From Trinickia violacea (GTDB taxonomy: Bacteria > Pseudomonadota > Gammaproteobacteria > Burkholderiales > Burkholderiaceae), in assembly GCF_005280735.1 (NCBI RefSeq), contig NZ_CP040077.1:2418001-2482000 (forward strand): a DNA stretch of 64,000 nt. The letters are read 5' to 3'. Positions 52,760 to 62,266 of the stretch are shown here, piece by piece. The notes below the pieces were generated by a model. It was not told the origin of the DNA, made no database searches, and worked only from the letters and a program-made list of their open reading frames with translations. A program made the position numbers and the translations under genes. The first letter of the stretch is position 1, and each line of letters opens with the position of its first letter.

Positions 52760-52863
52760 GCGCGGATTCGATACGACTCGGGACAAGAACGGCAGCGGTC
52801 TCATAAGCGATTGCGATTAAGCACGATAAGGCACGAATTTCACGAACCCCAATCGTAACTTGC

Positions 52864-52876
52864 TAAACGCTTACTC
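52864..52876. promoter_or_regulatory. Shared 13-bp element upstream of lipoprotein gene
   Basis: taaacgcttactc on the + strand, 12 of 13 identical to the element at 54186-54198 upstream of the thiolase gene. It lies 105 bp before the lipoprotein start. Role unknown. Confidence 0.3.
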
Positions 52877-52974
52877 AATCTCGGAATTGCCCTGACGCTC
52901 GCGGCATATCGCAACGTTCCCGCCATATGCCGCTCTTTTGTCCCGCACTGCCGACCTGGTTCAACCTCGCGCGG

Positions 52975-54153
52975 CTAGACGATCTCGAACAGTCCCGCCG
53001 CGCCCTGCCCGCCGCCGATGCACATCGTCACGACCACATGCTTCGCGCCGCGCCGGCGTCCTTCGATCAGCGCGTGCCCCGTGAGCCGCGCGCCCGACAC
53101 GCCGTACGGATGCCCGACCGCGATCGCCCCGCCGTTCACGTTCAGGCGCTCGTTCGGAATCCCGAGCTTGTCGCGGCAGTAGAGCACTTGCACGGCGAAC
53201 GCTTCATTGAGTTCCCACAAGTCGATGTCCTCGACTTTCAAGCCGGCTTGCTTCAACAGCTTCGGCACCGCGAACACCGGACCAATGCCCATTTCGTCCG
53301 GCTCGCAACCCGCTACCGCAAAGCCGCGGAAGATGCCGAGCGGCTGCAAGCCTTCGCGTTCGGCCACCGTCGCGTTCATCACGACGCAGGCCGACGCGCC
53401 GTCCGAAAACTGGCTCGCGTTGCCCGCGGTGATCACGCCGCCGGGCAGCGCGGTGCGGATCTTCGAGACGCCTTCGAGCGTCGTATCGGCGCGGATGCCT
53501 TCGTCGGCGGCAATCGTCACCTCCTGGGTATAGAGACGTCCGGTTGCCTTGTCGGCGACGCCGGCCAGCACCGTCATCGGCACGATCTCGTCGCCGAACT
53601 TGCCCGCCGCCTGCGCAGCCGCCGCGCGTTGTTGCGACTGCACGCCGTACTCGTCCTGCCGATCCTTCGAAATGCCGTAGCGCTGCGCGACGTTCTCGGC
53701 CGTCTGCAGCATCGACCAGTAGATCTCGGGCTTGTTCTTCTGCAGCCAGCCTTCGGCCATCATGTGGCGATTCATCTCGTTCTGCACGCACGAGATCGAC
53801 TCGACGCCGCCCGCCACGTAGACGTCGCCTTCCCCCGCGATCACGCGCTGCGCGGCCAGCGCGATCGTCTGCAGGCCCGACGAGCAGAAGCGGTTGACCG
53901 TCATGCCCGGCACGCTGACCGGCAGCCCGGCGCGCAATGCAATCTGCCGCGCGATGTTGGCGCCCGTCGCGCCTTCGGGATTCGCGCAGCCCATCACGAC
54001 GTCCTCGACGCGCGCGGGATCGATCCCGGCGCGCGCGATCGCAGCCTTCGTGACATGGCCGCCCATCGTCGCGCCATGCGTCATGTTGAAGGCGCCGCGC
54101 CACGATTTCGCGAGGCCGGTGCGTGCGGTCGATACGATTACAGCATCCGTCAT
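52975..54153 (-). CDS. Acetyl-CoA C-acyltransferase (thiolase)
   Basis: A 392-residue type I thiolase. Nucleophile C90 in NRFCSSGLQ, H348 in GHPYGVSGAR and the acid-base C378 in MCIGGGQG are all present. It splits 3-ketoacyl-CoA with CoA in the last step of beta-oxidation, or runs backward. It fits functionally with the hydratase/dehydrogenase gene (54960-57056) and the acyl-CoA ligase on the same strand, although a nicotinamidase gene lies between. A palindromic site is 33 bp upstream. Confidence 0.93.
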   Translation of the reverse strand: MTDAVIVSTARTGLAKSWRGAFNMTHGATMGGHVTKAAIARAGIDPARVEDVVMGCANPEGATGANIARQIALRAGLPVSVPGMTVNRFCSSGLQTIALAAQRVIAGEGDVYVAGGVESISCVQNEMNRHMMAEGWLQKNKPEIYWSMLQTAENVAQRYGISKDRQDEYGVQSQQRAAAAQAAGKFGDEIVPMTVLAGVADKATGRLYTQEVTIAADEGIRADTTLEGVSKIRTALPGGVITAGNASQFSDGASACVVMNATVAEREGLQPLGIFRGFAVAGCEPDEMGIGPVFAVPKLLKQAGLKVEDIDLWELNEAFAVQVLYCRDKLGIPNERLNVNGGAIAVGHPYGVSGARLTGHALIEGRRRGAKHVVVTMCIGGGQGAAGLFEIV

Positions 54154-54185
54154 GTGTCTCTCCAGTGTCGGCCGGAGTCAGCGCC

Positions 54186-54198
54186 TAAGCGCTTACTC
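54186..54198. promoter_or_regulatory. Palindromic element upstream of thiolase gene
   Basis: TAAGCGCTTA (54186-54195) is a perfect 10-bp palindrome, extended by ctc to match the element at 52864-52876. It lies 33 bp before the thiolase start. Candidate regulator site. Confidence 0.4.
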
Positions 54199-54258
54199 TG
54201 GTCCCATGCAAAGCTATCGAAATTTGCTCTGTACGTGATTGAGGGGTGCGCGTGCCGC

Positions 54259-54885
54259 TCATGCGAGCACGTCGTCCGCGCTTAGCCTTGCGATGCCTGC
54301 CTCGCGCATCGCTTGCCAGGCTTTATCGAGCGAGCCATCGAGGTCGATCGCGCGGCAGGCATCGTCGATCACGGCGACTTCGAAACCGGCCAGGCGCGCA
54401 TCGAGCGCGGTCCACGCAACGCAGTAGTCGGTGGCCAGCCCGCAGCAAAAGACGCGCGTCACGCCGAGATCGCGCAGATAGCCGGCGAGGCCCGTGCGCG
54501 TCGTGCCGTCGGCTTCGAGAAACGCCGAGTAGCTGTCGATGTCGCGGTGATGACCCTTGCGGATCACGAGGCGCGCGTGCGCAATGTCGAGGTCGCGATG
54601 CAGCGCGGCGCCCGGCGTGCCCTGCACGCAATGCACGGGCCACAGCACTTGCTGCCCGTACGGCAGCGCGATCGTCTCGAACGGCCGGTGCGGCGGGTGA
54701 TGCACGGCGAACGAAATGTGCTCGTGCGGATGCCAATCCTGCGTCAGCACCACGTGCTCGAAGCCCTTCGCCAGCCGGTTGATCACCGGCACGACCTGAT
54801 GGCCGTCGGTCACGGCCAAGGCGCCGCCCGGCATGAAATCGTTCTGCACGTCGACAACGAGCAGCACCTGGTCTGCGCTTTTCAT
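54259..54885 (-). CDS. pncA: Nicotinamidase PncA
   Basis: A 208-residue cysteine hydrolase converting nicotinamide to nicotinate for NAD salvage. Motifs: VVDVQNDFMPGGALAV with catalytic D12, metal-site DWHPHEH, the Lys in VIRKGHHRDIDSYSAF, and the nucleophile Cys in GLATDYCVAWTALDA. It lies between the thiolase gene (105 bp) and the dehydrogenase gene (74 bp) on the same strand, which is a chance or regulatory placement; no functional link to beta-oxidation is known. Confidence 0.94.
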   Translation of the reverse strand: MKSADQVLLVVDVQNDFMPGGALAVTDGHQVVPVINRLAKGFEHVVLTQDWHPHEHISFAVHHPPHRPFETIALPYGQQVLWPVHCVQGTPGAALHRDLDIAHARLVIRKGHHRDIDSYSAFLEADGTTRTGLAGYLRDLGVTRVFCCGLATDYCVAWTALDARLAGFEVAVIDDACRAIDLDGSLDKAWQAMREAGIARLSADDVLA

Positions 54886-54959
54886 CGTGTCACCTCGTTA
54901 AAGATCGGCGCGTCGAAGCACGCTTTGGCTTGGCGGCACGCCGTTCACCGCTCGGCAGC

Positions 54960-57056
54960 TCAACCGTTGAAGCCCCGGCCCGCGGCCGCCAGCTCCGTGA
55001 TAAGCGGTGCGATCTGCCACGCGTCGCCATTCGGCTGCGCCGCGTAACGCGCCATCGCGCGCTCGACGTTATAGAGGCCGACCGTATCCGCATACAGCAT
55101 CGGGCCGCCGCGCGAAAGCGGAAAGCCGTAGCCGGTCAGATAAACCATGTCGATGTCGGATGCCTTCGACGCGATCCCTTCCGCCAAGATCTTCGCGCCC
55201 TCGTTGACGAGCGCGAACACGAGCCGCTCGACGATCTCGTCGTCGCCGATCTTGCGCCGCGCGCGGCCGACCTCGTTCGAATACGCGACGATCATCTGGT
55301 CGACGAGCGCCGAAGGGCGCGCGTTGCGGTCGCCGGCCACGTAGTCGTACCAGCCGCCGCCCGTCTTCTGCCCGAAGCGCCCCGTCTCGCAGAGACGATC
55401 GGCGATCTTCGAGTAGTGCATGTCCGGCTGTTCTTGATAACGGCGCTTGCGGATCGCCCAGCCGATGTCGTTACCCGCGAGATCGCTCATGCGGAACGGT
55501 CCCATCGCGAACCCGAAGCGTTCGATCGCGCCGTCGATTTGCGCGGGCAGCGCGCCTTCCTCCAGCATGAAGAGCGCCTGACGCACGTATTGCTCGACCA
55601 TCCGATTGCCGATGAAGCCGTCGCAGACCCCCGACACGACCGCCGTCTTCTTGATCTGCTTGGCGATTTGCATGACGGTGGCGAGCGCGTCCTTCGCCGT
55701 GTCTTTGCCGCGCACGACTTCGAGCAGCTTCATCACGTTCGCGGGGCTGAAGAAGTGCATGCCGACGATGTCCGCGGGACGCTTCGTGAACGCCGCGATC
55801 TTGTTCAAGTCGAGCGTCGACGTGTTCGATGCGAGGATCGCGCCGGGCTTCGCGACTTCGTCGAGGCGCCGGAACACCTGCTCCTTCACGCCAAGCTCCT
55901 CGAACACGGCTTCGACGATCAAGTCGGCGCCGGCGAGGTCGTCGTAGGAAAGCGTCGGCTTGATCAGCGCCATGCGCGACTCGAGCGCTTCCTGCGTCAG
56001 CTTGCCCTTCTTGACGGTCGTTTCGTAGTTCTTGCGGATCGTTGCCAGGCCGCGCTCAAGCGCTTCCAGCTTCGTCTCCAGGAGCGTCACCGGCAGCCCG
56101 GCGTTCACGAAGTTCATCGCGATGCCGCCGCCCATCGTGCCCGCGCCGATCACCGCGACTTGCTTGATCGCGCGCACGGGGGTGTCCGATGGAACATCAG
56201 GGATCTTGCTCGCGGCCCGCTCACCGAAGAATGCGTGGCGCAATGCGCGGCTTTCGGGCGTCTGCACGAGCGCCACGAAGCATTCGCGCTCGAACGCGAG
56301 CCCCTGGTCGAAACCCTTCAGCACGCCCGCTTCGATCGCGTCGATGCATTTGCCCGGCGCGGGAAAATGTTTGGCGACCGCGGCGACGCTGTTGCGCGCG
56401 AACTGGATGAAGCCGGCCGCATTGTCGTGCTGAATCTTGCGATCGCGCAGACGCGGGTGCGTTCCGCCCGCGCCCATGTCCCTAGCCGCCGCGCGACGCG
56501 CAAAGGCAAGCGCGGCTTCGAGCACGTCGCCTTCGGCCATCTCGTCGAAGAGGCCGCTTTGCGCGAGCTTCTCCGACATCACGGGTACGCCCGACACGAT
56601 CATGTTGAGCGCGGCTTCGAGACCGATCGCGCGCGGCAAACGCTGCGTGCCCCCTGCGCCGGGCAAGAGGCCGAGCTTCACTTCCGGCAGCGCAATCTGC
56701 GCGCCCGGCACCGCCACGCGATAGTGCGCACCGAGCGCGAGCTCCAGGCCGCCGCCCATCGCCACGCTATGAATCGCCGCGACCACCGGCTTGGCGCTGC
56801 CTTCGACAGCGCGAATCACCGTCGCGAGCGTCGGTTCCTGCGTGGCTTTCGGCGTATTGAATTCGGTGATGTCGGCGCCGCCCGAGAACGCCTTGCCGGC
56901 GCCCGTCAGCACAATTGCGACGATGGCAGGATCGCGGTCCGCGCGCGCGAGGCCGTCCATGATGCCGGCACGCGTGGCAAGTCCGAGTCCGTTTACCGGG
57001 GGATTGTTCAGCGTGATGACGGCGACGCCGTCGCGAGTCGTGTAGTCCACAGCCAT
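54960..57056 (-). CDS. Bifunctional enoyl-CoA hydratase/3-hydroxyacyl-CoA dehydrogenase
   Basis: A 698-residue FadB/FadJ-like enzyme. Residues about 1-190 are the crotonase domain with GAGKAFSGGADITEF and AIHSVAMGGGLELALG for the oxyanion hole. Residues about 295-480 form the NAD-binding domain (VIGAGTMGGGIAMNF), then two 3-hydroxyacyl-CoA dehydrogenase C-terminal domains. It performs hydration and oxidation in beta-oxidation; the thiolase gene nearby would finish the cycle. A strong promoter with an overlapping operator lies upstream (57141-57169). Length is close to FadJ (about 714). Confidence 0.94.
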   Translation of the reverse strand: MAVDYTTRDGVAVITLNNPPVNGLGLATRAGIMDGLARADRDPAIVAIVLTGAGKAFSGGADITEFNTPKATQEPTLATVIRAVEGSAKPVVAAIHSVAMGGGLELALGAHYRVAVPGAQIALPEVKLGLLPGAGGTQRLPRAIGLEAALNMIVSGVPVMSEKLAQSGLFDEMAEGDVLEAALAFARRAAARDMGAGGTHPRLRDRKIQHDNAAGFIQFARNSVAAVAKHFPAPGKCIDAIEAGVLKGFDQGLAFERECFVALVQTPESRALRHAFFGERAASKIPDVPSDTPVRAIKQVAVIGAGTMGGGIAMNFVNAGLPVTLLETKLEALERGLATIRKNYETTVKKGKLTQEALESRMALIKPTLSYDDLAGADLIVEAVFEELGVKEQVFRRLDEVAKPGAILASNTSTLDLNKIAAFTKRPADIVGMHFFSPANVMKLLEVVRGKDTAKDALATVMQIAKQIKKTAVVSGVCDGFIGNRMVEQYVRQALFMLEEGALPAQIDGAIERFGFAMGPFRMSDLAGNDIGWAIRKRRYQEQPDMHYSKIADRLCETGRFGQKTGGGWYDYVAGDRNARPSALVDQMIVAYSNEVGRARRKIGDDEIVERLVFALVNEGAKILAEGIASKASDIDMVYLTGYGFPLSRGGPMLYADTVGLYNVERAMARYAAQPNGDAWQIAPLITELAAAGRGFNG

Positions 57057-57140
57057 CTGTCTGCCTCCAGTGAGGGCGCACGGGCGCCCGAGTGCGTCCG
57101 GGTACGCGGATCATTGTCGGCGTACCGGCGAGTGGAAGCT

Positions 57141-57169
57141 AGAATACACAAAAACGAACGACCGTTCAA
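57141..57169 (-). promoter_or_regulatory. Promoter with overlapping TetR-type operator
   Basis: Minus strand -35 TTGAAC (57164-57169), 17-bp spacer, -10 TATTCT (57141-57146). The palindrome GAACGACCGTTC (57156-57167, 5-bp arms around AC) covers the -35 box and the spacer, so a bound repressor would block RNA polymerase. The site resembles operators of TetR-family fatty-acid regulators. It drives the hydratase/dehydrogenase gene, about 75-80 bp downstream. Confidence 0.75.
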
Positions 57170-57265
57170 TTTGTAAAAATACTGGCGCCTGCCAGCGTCT
57201 GCATGCGGTTCTTGACTCGAACGCAGGGTGTATGAAAGCGCGCCCGGCGCCGCTCGAAAGCGCCT

Positions 57266-58921
57266 TTACGCCACCCCTGCCGCCCCCGCATTCGCAGTCG
57301 GCAGCACGTGATCGCGCAGCATCTCGCGCAGCTTGAGCTTCTGCAGTTTGCCGGTCGCCGTGTGCGGCAACTGTTCGAGGAAGACGACGTCGTCCGGAAT
57401 CCACCATTTCGCGACCTTGCCTTCGTAGAACGCGAGCAGTTCCTCGCGCGTCACGTTCTCGCCCGCGCGCTTCACGACGACAAGCAGCGGCCGTTCGGTC
57501 CACTTCGGATGCGCGCACGCGATGCAGGCCGCTTCGGCCACGGCCGGGTGCGCGACCGCGACGTTCTCGACGTCGATCGAGCTGATCCACTCGCCGCCCG
57601 ATTTGATGACGTCCTTGCTGCGGTCGGTGATCTGGAGGAAGCCGTCGGGATCGAGCGTCGCGACATCGCCGGTCGGAAACCAGCCGTCAACGAGCGGCGA
57701 CGCTTCGCTGCGAAAGTAACGGTCGATCACCCAGGGGCCGCGCACGTGCAGGTCGCCGAACGCGACGCCGTCGCGCGGCAGCTCGCGCCCTTCGTCGCCG
57801 ACGATCTTCATGTCGACGCCGAAGATCGGGACGCCCTGCTTCTCCGTCAAGCGGCGCTGCGCCTCGAGCGGACGTTGCGATTGCTCCCAATTCAGCCGCA
57901 CGAGCGTGCCGAGCGGCGACATCTCCGTCATGCCCCAGGCGTGGATCACGTGCACGCCGTACACGTCTTCGAACTCGCGCAGCATCGCGGGCGGGCATGC
58001 TGAGCCGCCGATCACCGTGCGCTCGAGCGACGAAAAGCGCTTGCCTGCTTCGCGCACGTACTGGAGCAGGCACATCCAGACGGTCGGCACGCCCGCCGAA
58101 AACGTCACGCGCTCCGTTTCCATCAGATCGAAGAGCGACTTGCCGTCGAGATCCTTGCCTGGGAAGACGAGCTTCGCGCCGGTCAGCGGCGCTGCGTGCG
58201 GGATGCCCCAGGCGTTCACGTGGAACATCGGCACGACCGGCAGCACGGCATCGCGCGCGGACACACCCATCGCGTCCGGCAGTGACGCGCCATACGCATG
58301 CAGCACCGACGAGCGGTGCGAGTACACCGCGCCCTTCGGGTTGCCGGTCGTGCCCGACGTGTAACAGAGATTGGAGGCCCAACGCTCGTCGAGCACGGGC
58401 CAGTCGAAGTCGCCATCTTCGCCGGCGAGCAGCGTTTCGTAGCTGAAGGCAGGTGTAGCCATCGACGGCAGATGCGCCTCGTCGGCCAGCGCGATCCAGC
58501 CTTTGACCTGCGGACATTGCGGCGCGATGACGTCGATCAGCGCGGCAAACGTCGTGTCGAACAGGACGTAGCGGTCATCGGCATGGTTGACGATGTAGGC
58601 GATCTGCTCGGGAAAGAGACGCGGATTGATCGTGTGGCACACCGCGCCGAAACCGGTCACGCCGTAGTACGCCTCGAGATGGCGATAGCCGTTCCAGGCC
58701 AGCGTGCCGATGCGCTCGCCGGGCGTCACGCCAAGCCGGATCAGCGCCTGCGCGAGCCGCTTCGCTCGCTGTTCGCAATCGCGGTACGTGTAGCGATGAA
58801 TGTCGCCCTCGACGCGCCGCGACACGATCTCGGTATCGCCCGCGTAAGTCGCGGCATGCTTCAACAGCGACGATACGTTGAGCGGCACGTCCATCATCTG
58901 ACCCAGCAACGGCGTTGTCAT
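57266..58921 (-). CDS. Acyl-CoA synthetase (ligase)
   Basis: A 551-residue AMP-forming ligase. ATP loop YTSGTTGNPKGAVYSH, adenylation motif GMTEMSPLG, WFPTGDVATLDPDGFLQITD and the C-terminal KSGGEWISSIDVEN are intact; the final catalytic Lys is in PHTATGKLQKLKLR. It resembles medium-chain or 3-(methylthio)propionyl-CoA ligases (DmdB-type), activating fatty acids with ATP and CoA. It is upstream of the hydratase/dehydrogenase gene on the same strand, 209 bp apart with a separate promoter between. Confidence 0.93.
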   Translation of the reverse strand: MTTPLLGQMMDVPLNVSSLLKHAATYAGDTEIVSRRVEGDIHRYTYRDCEQRAKRLAQALIRLGVTPGERIGTLAWNGYRHLEAYYGVTGFGAVCHTINPRLFPEQIAYIVNHADDRYVLFDTTFAALIDVIAPQCPQVKGWIALADEAHLPSMATPAFSYETLLAGEDGDFDWPVLDERWASNLCYTSGTTGNPKGAVYSHRSSVLHAYGASLPDAMGVSARDAVLPVVPMFHVNAWGIPHAAPLTGAKLVFPGKDLDGKSLFDLMETERVTFSAGVPTVWMCLLQYVREAGKRFSSLERTVIGGSACPPAMLREFEDVYGVHVIHAWGMTEMSPLGTLVRLNWEQSQRPLEAQRRLTEKQGVPIFGVDMKIVGDEGRELPRDGVAFGDLHVRGPWVIDRYFRSEASPLVDGWFPTGDVATLDPDGFLQITDRSKDVIKSGGEWISSIDVENVAVAHPAVAEAACIACAHPKWTERPLLVVVKRAGENVTREELLAFYEGKVAKWWIPDDVVFLEQLPHTATGKLQKLKLREMLRDHVLPTANAGAAGVA

Positions 58922-59025
58922 TTCCGTTCGTCTCCTCGTTATTGCTTTGTATCGGCCGGGATTGGCCGGCCCAGCGCGCCTACGGGCGCGGCCTTACAAT
59001 ATCGGCTAATTCCGAGGCGCTCAAC

Positions 59026-60582
59026 ATGTCGTTTTCCCCAAGCAGTACCGGGCTGTCGGAGCGGATGTCGTCGGTCGCGGACGCGATCGGCAACACGCGC
59101 GACGGCTCGTTCGCCCAGCTCGGCACATCGTTCCTGACCCGCCTGCCCGCGGCGCCGCTCAACGCTCCCTATGTGGTCGGCTTCTCGGCCGAAGCGGCAC
59201 GCATGCTCGGCTTCGATCCATCGATCGCCGATGACGCCGCATTCGCCGCATACTTCTGCGGCAACACCACTCGCGAGTGGCCGTCGCAAGCGCTGCCTTA
59301 CGCCTCCGTCTATTCGGGGCACCAGTTCGGCGTGTGGGCCGGCCAGCTCGGCGACGGACGCGCGCTCGGACTCGGCGAAGTCGAGCACGGCGGCGCTCGC
59401 TACGAGCTGCAATTGAAGGGCAGCGGCCGCACACCCTATTCGCGCATGGGCGATGGGCGCGCGGTATTGCGCTCGTCGATCCGCGAGTTCCTGTGCTCGG
59501 AGGCCATGCACCACCTCGGCATTCCGACGACGCGCGCGCTGTGCGTGATCGGCTCCGACCAGCCGGTGCGCCGCGAAGAGATCGAGACCGCGGCCGTCGT
59601 CACGCGCGTCGCGCCGAGCTTCGTGCGCTTCGGTCATTTCGAGCACTTCTATTCGAACGATCGTGTCGACGCATTGCAGGCGCTCGCCGATCACGTGATC
59701 GACCGCTTCTTTCCGCAATGCCGCGAGGCGGACGATCCCTACCTCGCGCTGCTGGGCGAAAGCGTGCTGCGCACCGCCGATCTGATCGCGCAATGGCAGG
59801 CAGTCGGCTTTTGCCACGGCGTGATGAACACGGACAACATGTCGATCCTCGGCGTCACGATCGACTACGGTCCGTTCGGCTTCGTCGACGGGTTCGACGC
59901 CAACCACATCTGCAACCACTCCGACACGTCCGGCCGTTACGCGTACCGGATGCAGCCACAGATCGCGTACTGGAACTGCTTCTGCCTGGCGCAAGCGCTG
60001 CTGCCGCTCTTCGGCGCGCGTTACGACGAAGCGTCGCGCGGCGAGCGCTCAGTCGAAGACGCGCAGCGTGTGCTCGAAGGCTTCAAAGACCGCTTTGCGC
60101 CGGCGCTCGAAAAACGCTTGCGCGACAAGCTCGGCTTGGCAACCGAACGCGCCGGCGACGACGCGCTCGCTAACAAGCTGCTCGAAATCATGCACGCGAA
60201 CCGCGCGGACTTCACGCTGACCTTCCGCCATCTTGCGCGCATGTCGAAGCACGACGCGAGCGGCGACGCGCCCGCGCGCGACCTGTTCCTCGACCGCGCC
60301 GCGTTCGATCTCTGGGCGAACGACTATCGCGCGCGGCTGTCCGAAGAAACACGCGACGACACAGCACGGCGCGAAGCGATGAACCGCGTGAATCCGAAAT
60401 ACGTGTTGCGCAACCACCTCGCCGAAACGGCGATTCGCCGCGCGAAGGAAAAGGACTTTTCGGAGGTCGAGCGGCTCGCGGCCGTGCTGCGCCGTCCGTT
60501 CGACGAACAGCCGGAATACGAAGCTTATGCCGCGTTGCCGCCCGATTGGGCGGGGTCGCTCGAGGTGAGTTGCTCGTCATGA
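59026..60582 (+). CDS. selO: Protein adenylyltransferase SelO (YdiU)
   Basis: A 518-residue pseudokinase-fold protein starting MSFSPSSTGLSERM (ATG 59026; the frame extends 37 codons up without similarity). Signatures: GHQFGVWAGQLGDGRA, LQLKGSGRTPYSRMGDGRAV and GVMNTDNMSILGVTIDYGPF. SelO transfers AMP from ATP to protein Ser/Thr/Tyr residues and responds to oxidative stress. It is followed by msrB, another redox-defence gene, 143 bp downstream on the same strand. It is divergent from the acyl-CoA ligase gene. Confidence 0.95.
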   Translation: MSFSPSSTGLSERMSSVADAIGNTRDGSFAQLGTSFLTRLPAAPLNAPYVVGFSAEAARMLGFDPSIADDAAFAAYFCGNTTREWPSQALPYASVYSGHQFGVWAGQLGDGRALGLGEVEHGGARYELQLKGSGRTPYSRMGDGRAVLRSSIREFLCSEAMHHLGIPTTRALCVIGSDQPVRREEIETAAVVTRVAPSFVRFGHFEHFYSNDRVDALQALADHVIDRFFPQCREADDPYLALLGESVLRTADLIAQWQAVGFCHGVMNTDNMSILGVTIDYGPFGFVDGFDANHICNHSDTSGRYAYRMQPQIAYWNCFCLAQALLPLFGARYDEASRGERSVEDAQRVLEGFKDRFAPALEKRLRDKLGLATERAGDDALANKLLEIMHANRADFTLTFRHLARMSKHDASGDAPARDLFLDRAAFDLWANDYRARLSEETRDDTARREAMNRVNPKYVLRNHLAETAIRRAKEKDFSEVERLAAVLRRPFDEQPEYEAYAALPPDWAGSLEVSCSS

Positions 60583-60725
60583 GGCCGTGAGCGCTGCCGC
60601 CTGCTCCCGAAATCGAAACCGAATGCTCAGCTGATACGTACATACGAACTCGACTTGGCGCCGCATCGACGAGGCGTTTTCCGACGCCCCGCCGCGACGC
60701 CTCACTCCACGGAGACAAACCGACC

Positions 60726-61154
60726 ATGAACCGCCCCCTCGACGACGATCGAACCCAGCCCACGCATCCGGAGCAAAAAACCGACGCCGAATACCGCAGC
60801 GAGCTCTCCGACATCGAATACCAGGTGACCCGCCACGCCGCGACCGAACGTCCGTTTACCGGCCGTTACTGGGATCATTGGGACCGCGGCATCTACGATT
60901 GCGTCTGCTGCGGCACCCCGCTCTTCGAATCGGATACCAAATTCGACGCCGGCTGCGGCTGGCCGAGCTACTTCAAGCCGCTCAACGGCGAAGTGATCGA
61001 AGAACTCACGGACCGCTCGCACGGCATGCTGCGCATTGAAGTCCGCTGCAAGAATTGCGGCGCGCATCTCGGGCACGTGTTCGAGGACGGTCCCGCGCCG
61101 ACGGGCCTTCGGTACTGCATCAATTCGGCTGCGCTACAATTCGACCCCAAGTAA
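60726..61154 (+). CDS. msrB: Peptide methionine-(R)-S-oxide reductase MsrB
   Basis: A 142-residue repair enzyme. Zinc-site pairs CVCC and CKNC are present, and the catalytic Cys is C131 in RYCINSAAL. HTFxx-type text is replaced by the standard GHVFEDGPAPTGLRYC segment. It reduces methionine-R-sulfoxide in proteins using thioredoxin. Cytosolic, no signal peptide. It lies after selO and before yciB. Confidence 0.96.
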   Translation: MNRPLDDDRTQPTHPEQKTDAEYRSELSDIEYQVTRHAATERPFTGRYWDHWDRGIYDCVCCGTPLFESDTKFDAGCGWPSYFKPLNGEVIEELTDRSHGMLRIEVRCKNCGAHLGHVFEDGPAPTGLRYCINSAALQFDPK

Positions 61155-61337
61155 CGTAGCGCGCCCGCCTCGGCGCCCGGCTGACAGACGGCCCTCGCCG
61201 CGACATACCGCCGAGCGGCAGACGCCCGGCAGCGGATGCCGGCACACACGCTGTCGCCTTCGCCGAGGCTTACGCCCCACAGTCATCCGCGTCGCCTGCT
61301 GGCCGGCAGGCGACGCTCATCGACATTCCAACTATCA

Positions 61338-61868
61338 ATGAAATTTCTGTTCGATCTGTTCCCGATCATCCTGTTTTTCGTCGCGTTCAAGCTGTGGGGG
61401 ATCTTTACCGCCACGGCCGTGGCGATCGTCGCGACGTTGCTGCAGGTGGCATGGGTTGCGTTCCGGCACCGCAAGGTGGACACGATGCTCTGGGTGAGCC
61501 TGGGCGTGATCGTCGTGTTCGGCGGCGCCACACTCGTGCTGCACAACCAGAAGTTCATTCAGTGGAAGCCGACCGCGCTCTACTGGCTGTTCGCGGTCGG
61601 GTTGATCGTCGCGCGTTACGCGTTCCAGAAGAACCTGATCGAGAAGATGATGGGCAAGCAGCTCACGCTGCCCGGAGCGATCTGGGACAAATTGAACGTC
61701 GCGTGGGCGCTCTTCTTTGTCGCCCTCGGCGTCGCGAACTTGTATGTCGTCGCCAATTTCACCGAATCGCAATGGGTCAACTTCAAGCTGTTCGGCACGA
61801 CGGGCGCGATGGTCGTGTTCATCGTCGCGCAAAGCCTGTGGCTCGCGAAGTATTTGAAGGAGGAGTGA
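61338..61868 (+). CDS. yciB: Inner-membrane septation protein YciB
   Basis: A 176-residue protein with five hydrophobic segments starting MKFLFDLFPIILFFVAFKLW (ATG 61338). Conserved text includes FRHRKVDTMLWVSLG, WKPTALYWLFAV and LNVAWALFFVALG. YciB (IspZ) takes part in cell-envelope assembly at the division site. The next gene starts 3 bp after its stop, so yciB and bolA are cotranscribed, the usual arrangement in Betaproteobacteria. Confidence 0.95.
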   Translation: MKFLFDLFPIILFFVAFKLWGIFTATAVAIVATLLQVAWVAFRHRKVDTMLWVSLGVIVVFGGATLVLHNQKFIQWKPTALYWLFAVGLIVARYAFQKNLIEKMMGKQLTLPGAIWDKLNVAWALFFVALGVANLYVVANFTESQWVNFKLFGTTGAMVVFIVAQSLWLAKYLKEE

Positions 61869-61871
61869 ACG

Positions 61872-62186
61872 ATGAGCGAGTTTTTGAACGCGTCTCCCGC
61901 CGAGCGCATCGCGCTGATCGAAGCGCGCTTGACGGCCGCCCTCGCGCCGGTTTCTCTTAGCGTGAGCGACGATAGTGCGCAGCACGCCGGCCATGCCGGA
62001 GCCTCTGCCGGCGGCCATTACACGGTGACGATCGTCGCCGCGGCGTTTGCCGGCAAGGCCCGCGTGGCGCGGCACCGCTTGGTGTATGATGCGCTGGCCG
62101 ATGCGATGCAGCGCGGCATCCATGCGCTTGCCATCATGGCTTATACGCCCGAGGAATTTGCCGCATTGTCCTCGACGTCGTCGTAG
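61872..62186 (+). CDS. bolA: BolA-family protein
   Basis: A 104-residue protein of BolA fold. The middle shows HYTVTIVAAAFAGKARVARHR and the end AIMAYTPEEFAAL typical of the family. A His/Gly/Ala-rich insertion (about 36-48) sits in the variable loop. BolA proteins bind glutaredoxins and Fe-S clusters and affect cell shape and iron regulation. Located between yciB and the parvulin gene. Confidence 0.93.
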   Translation: MSEFLNASPAERIALIEARLTAALAPVSLSVSDDSAQHAGHAGASAGGHYTVTIVAAAFAGKARVARHRLVYDALADAMQRGIHALAIMAYTPEEFAALSSTSS

Positions 62187-62266
62187 GTGCCACTCGCGAT
62201 TTTGCTCGCTCCGTTGTCCGCTCAGTTGCCCCTCAGTCGCCCAATTAGGAACGTTAGGAACTTCCG

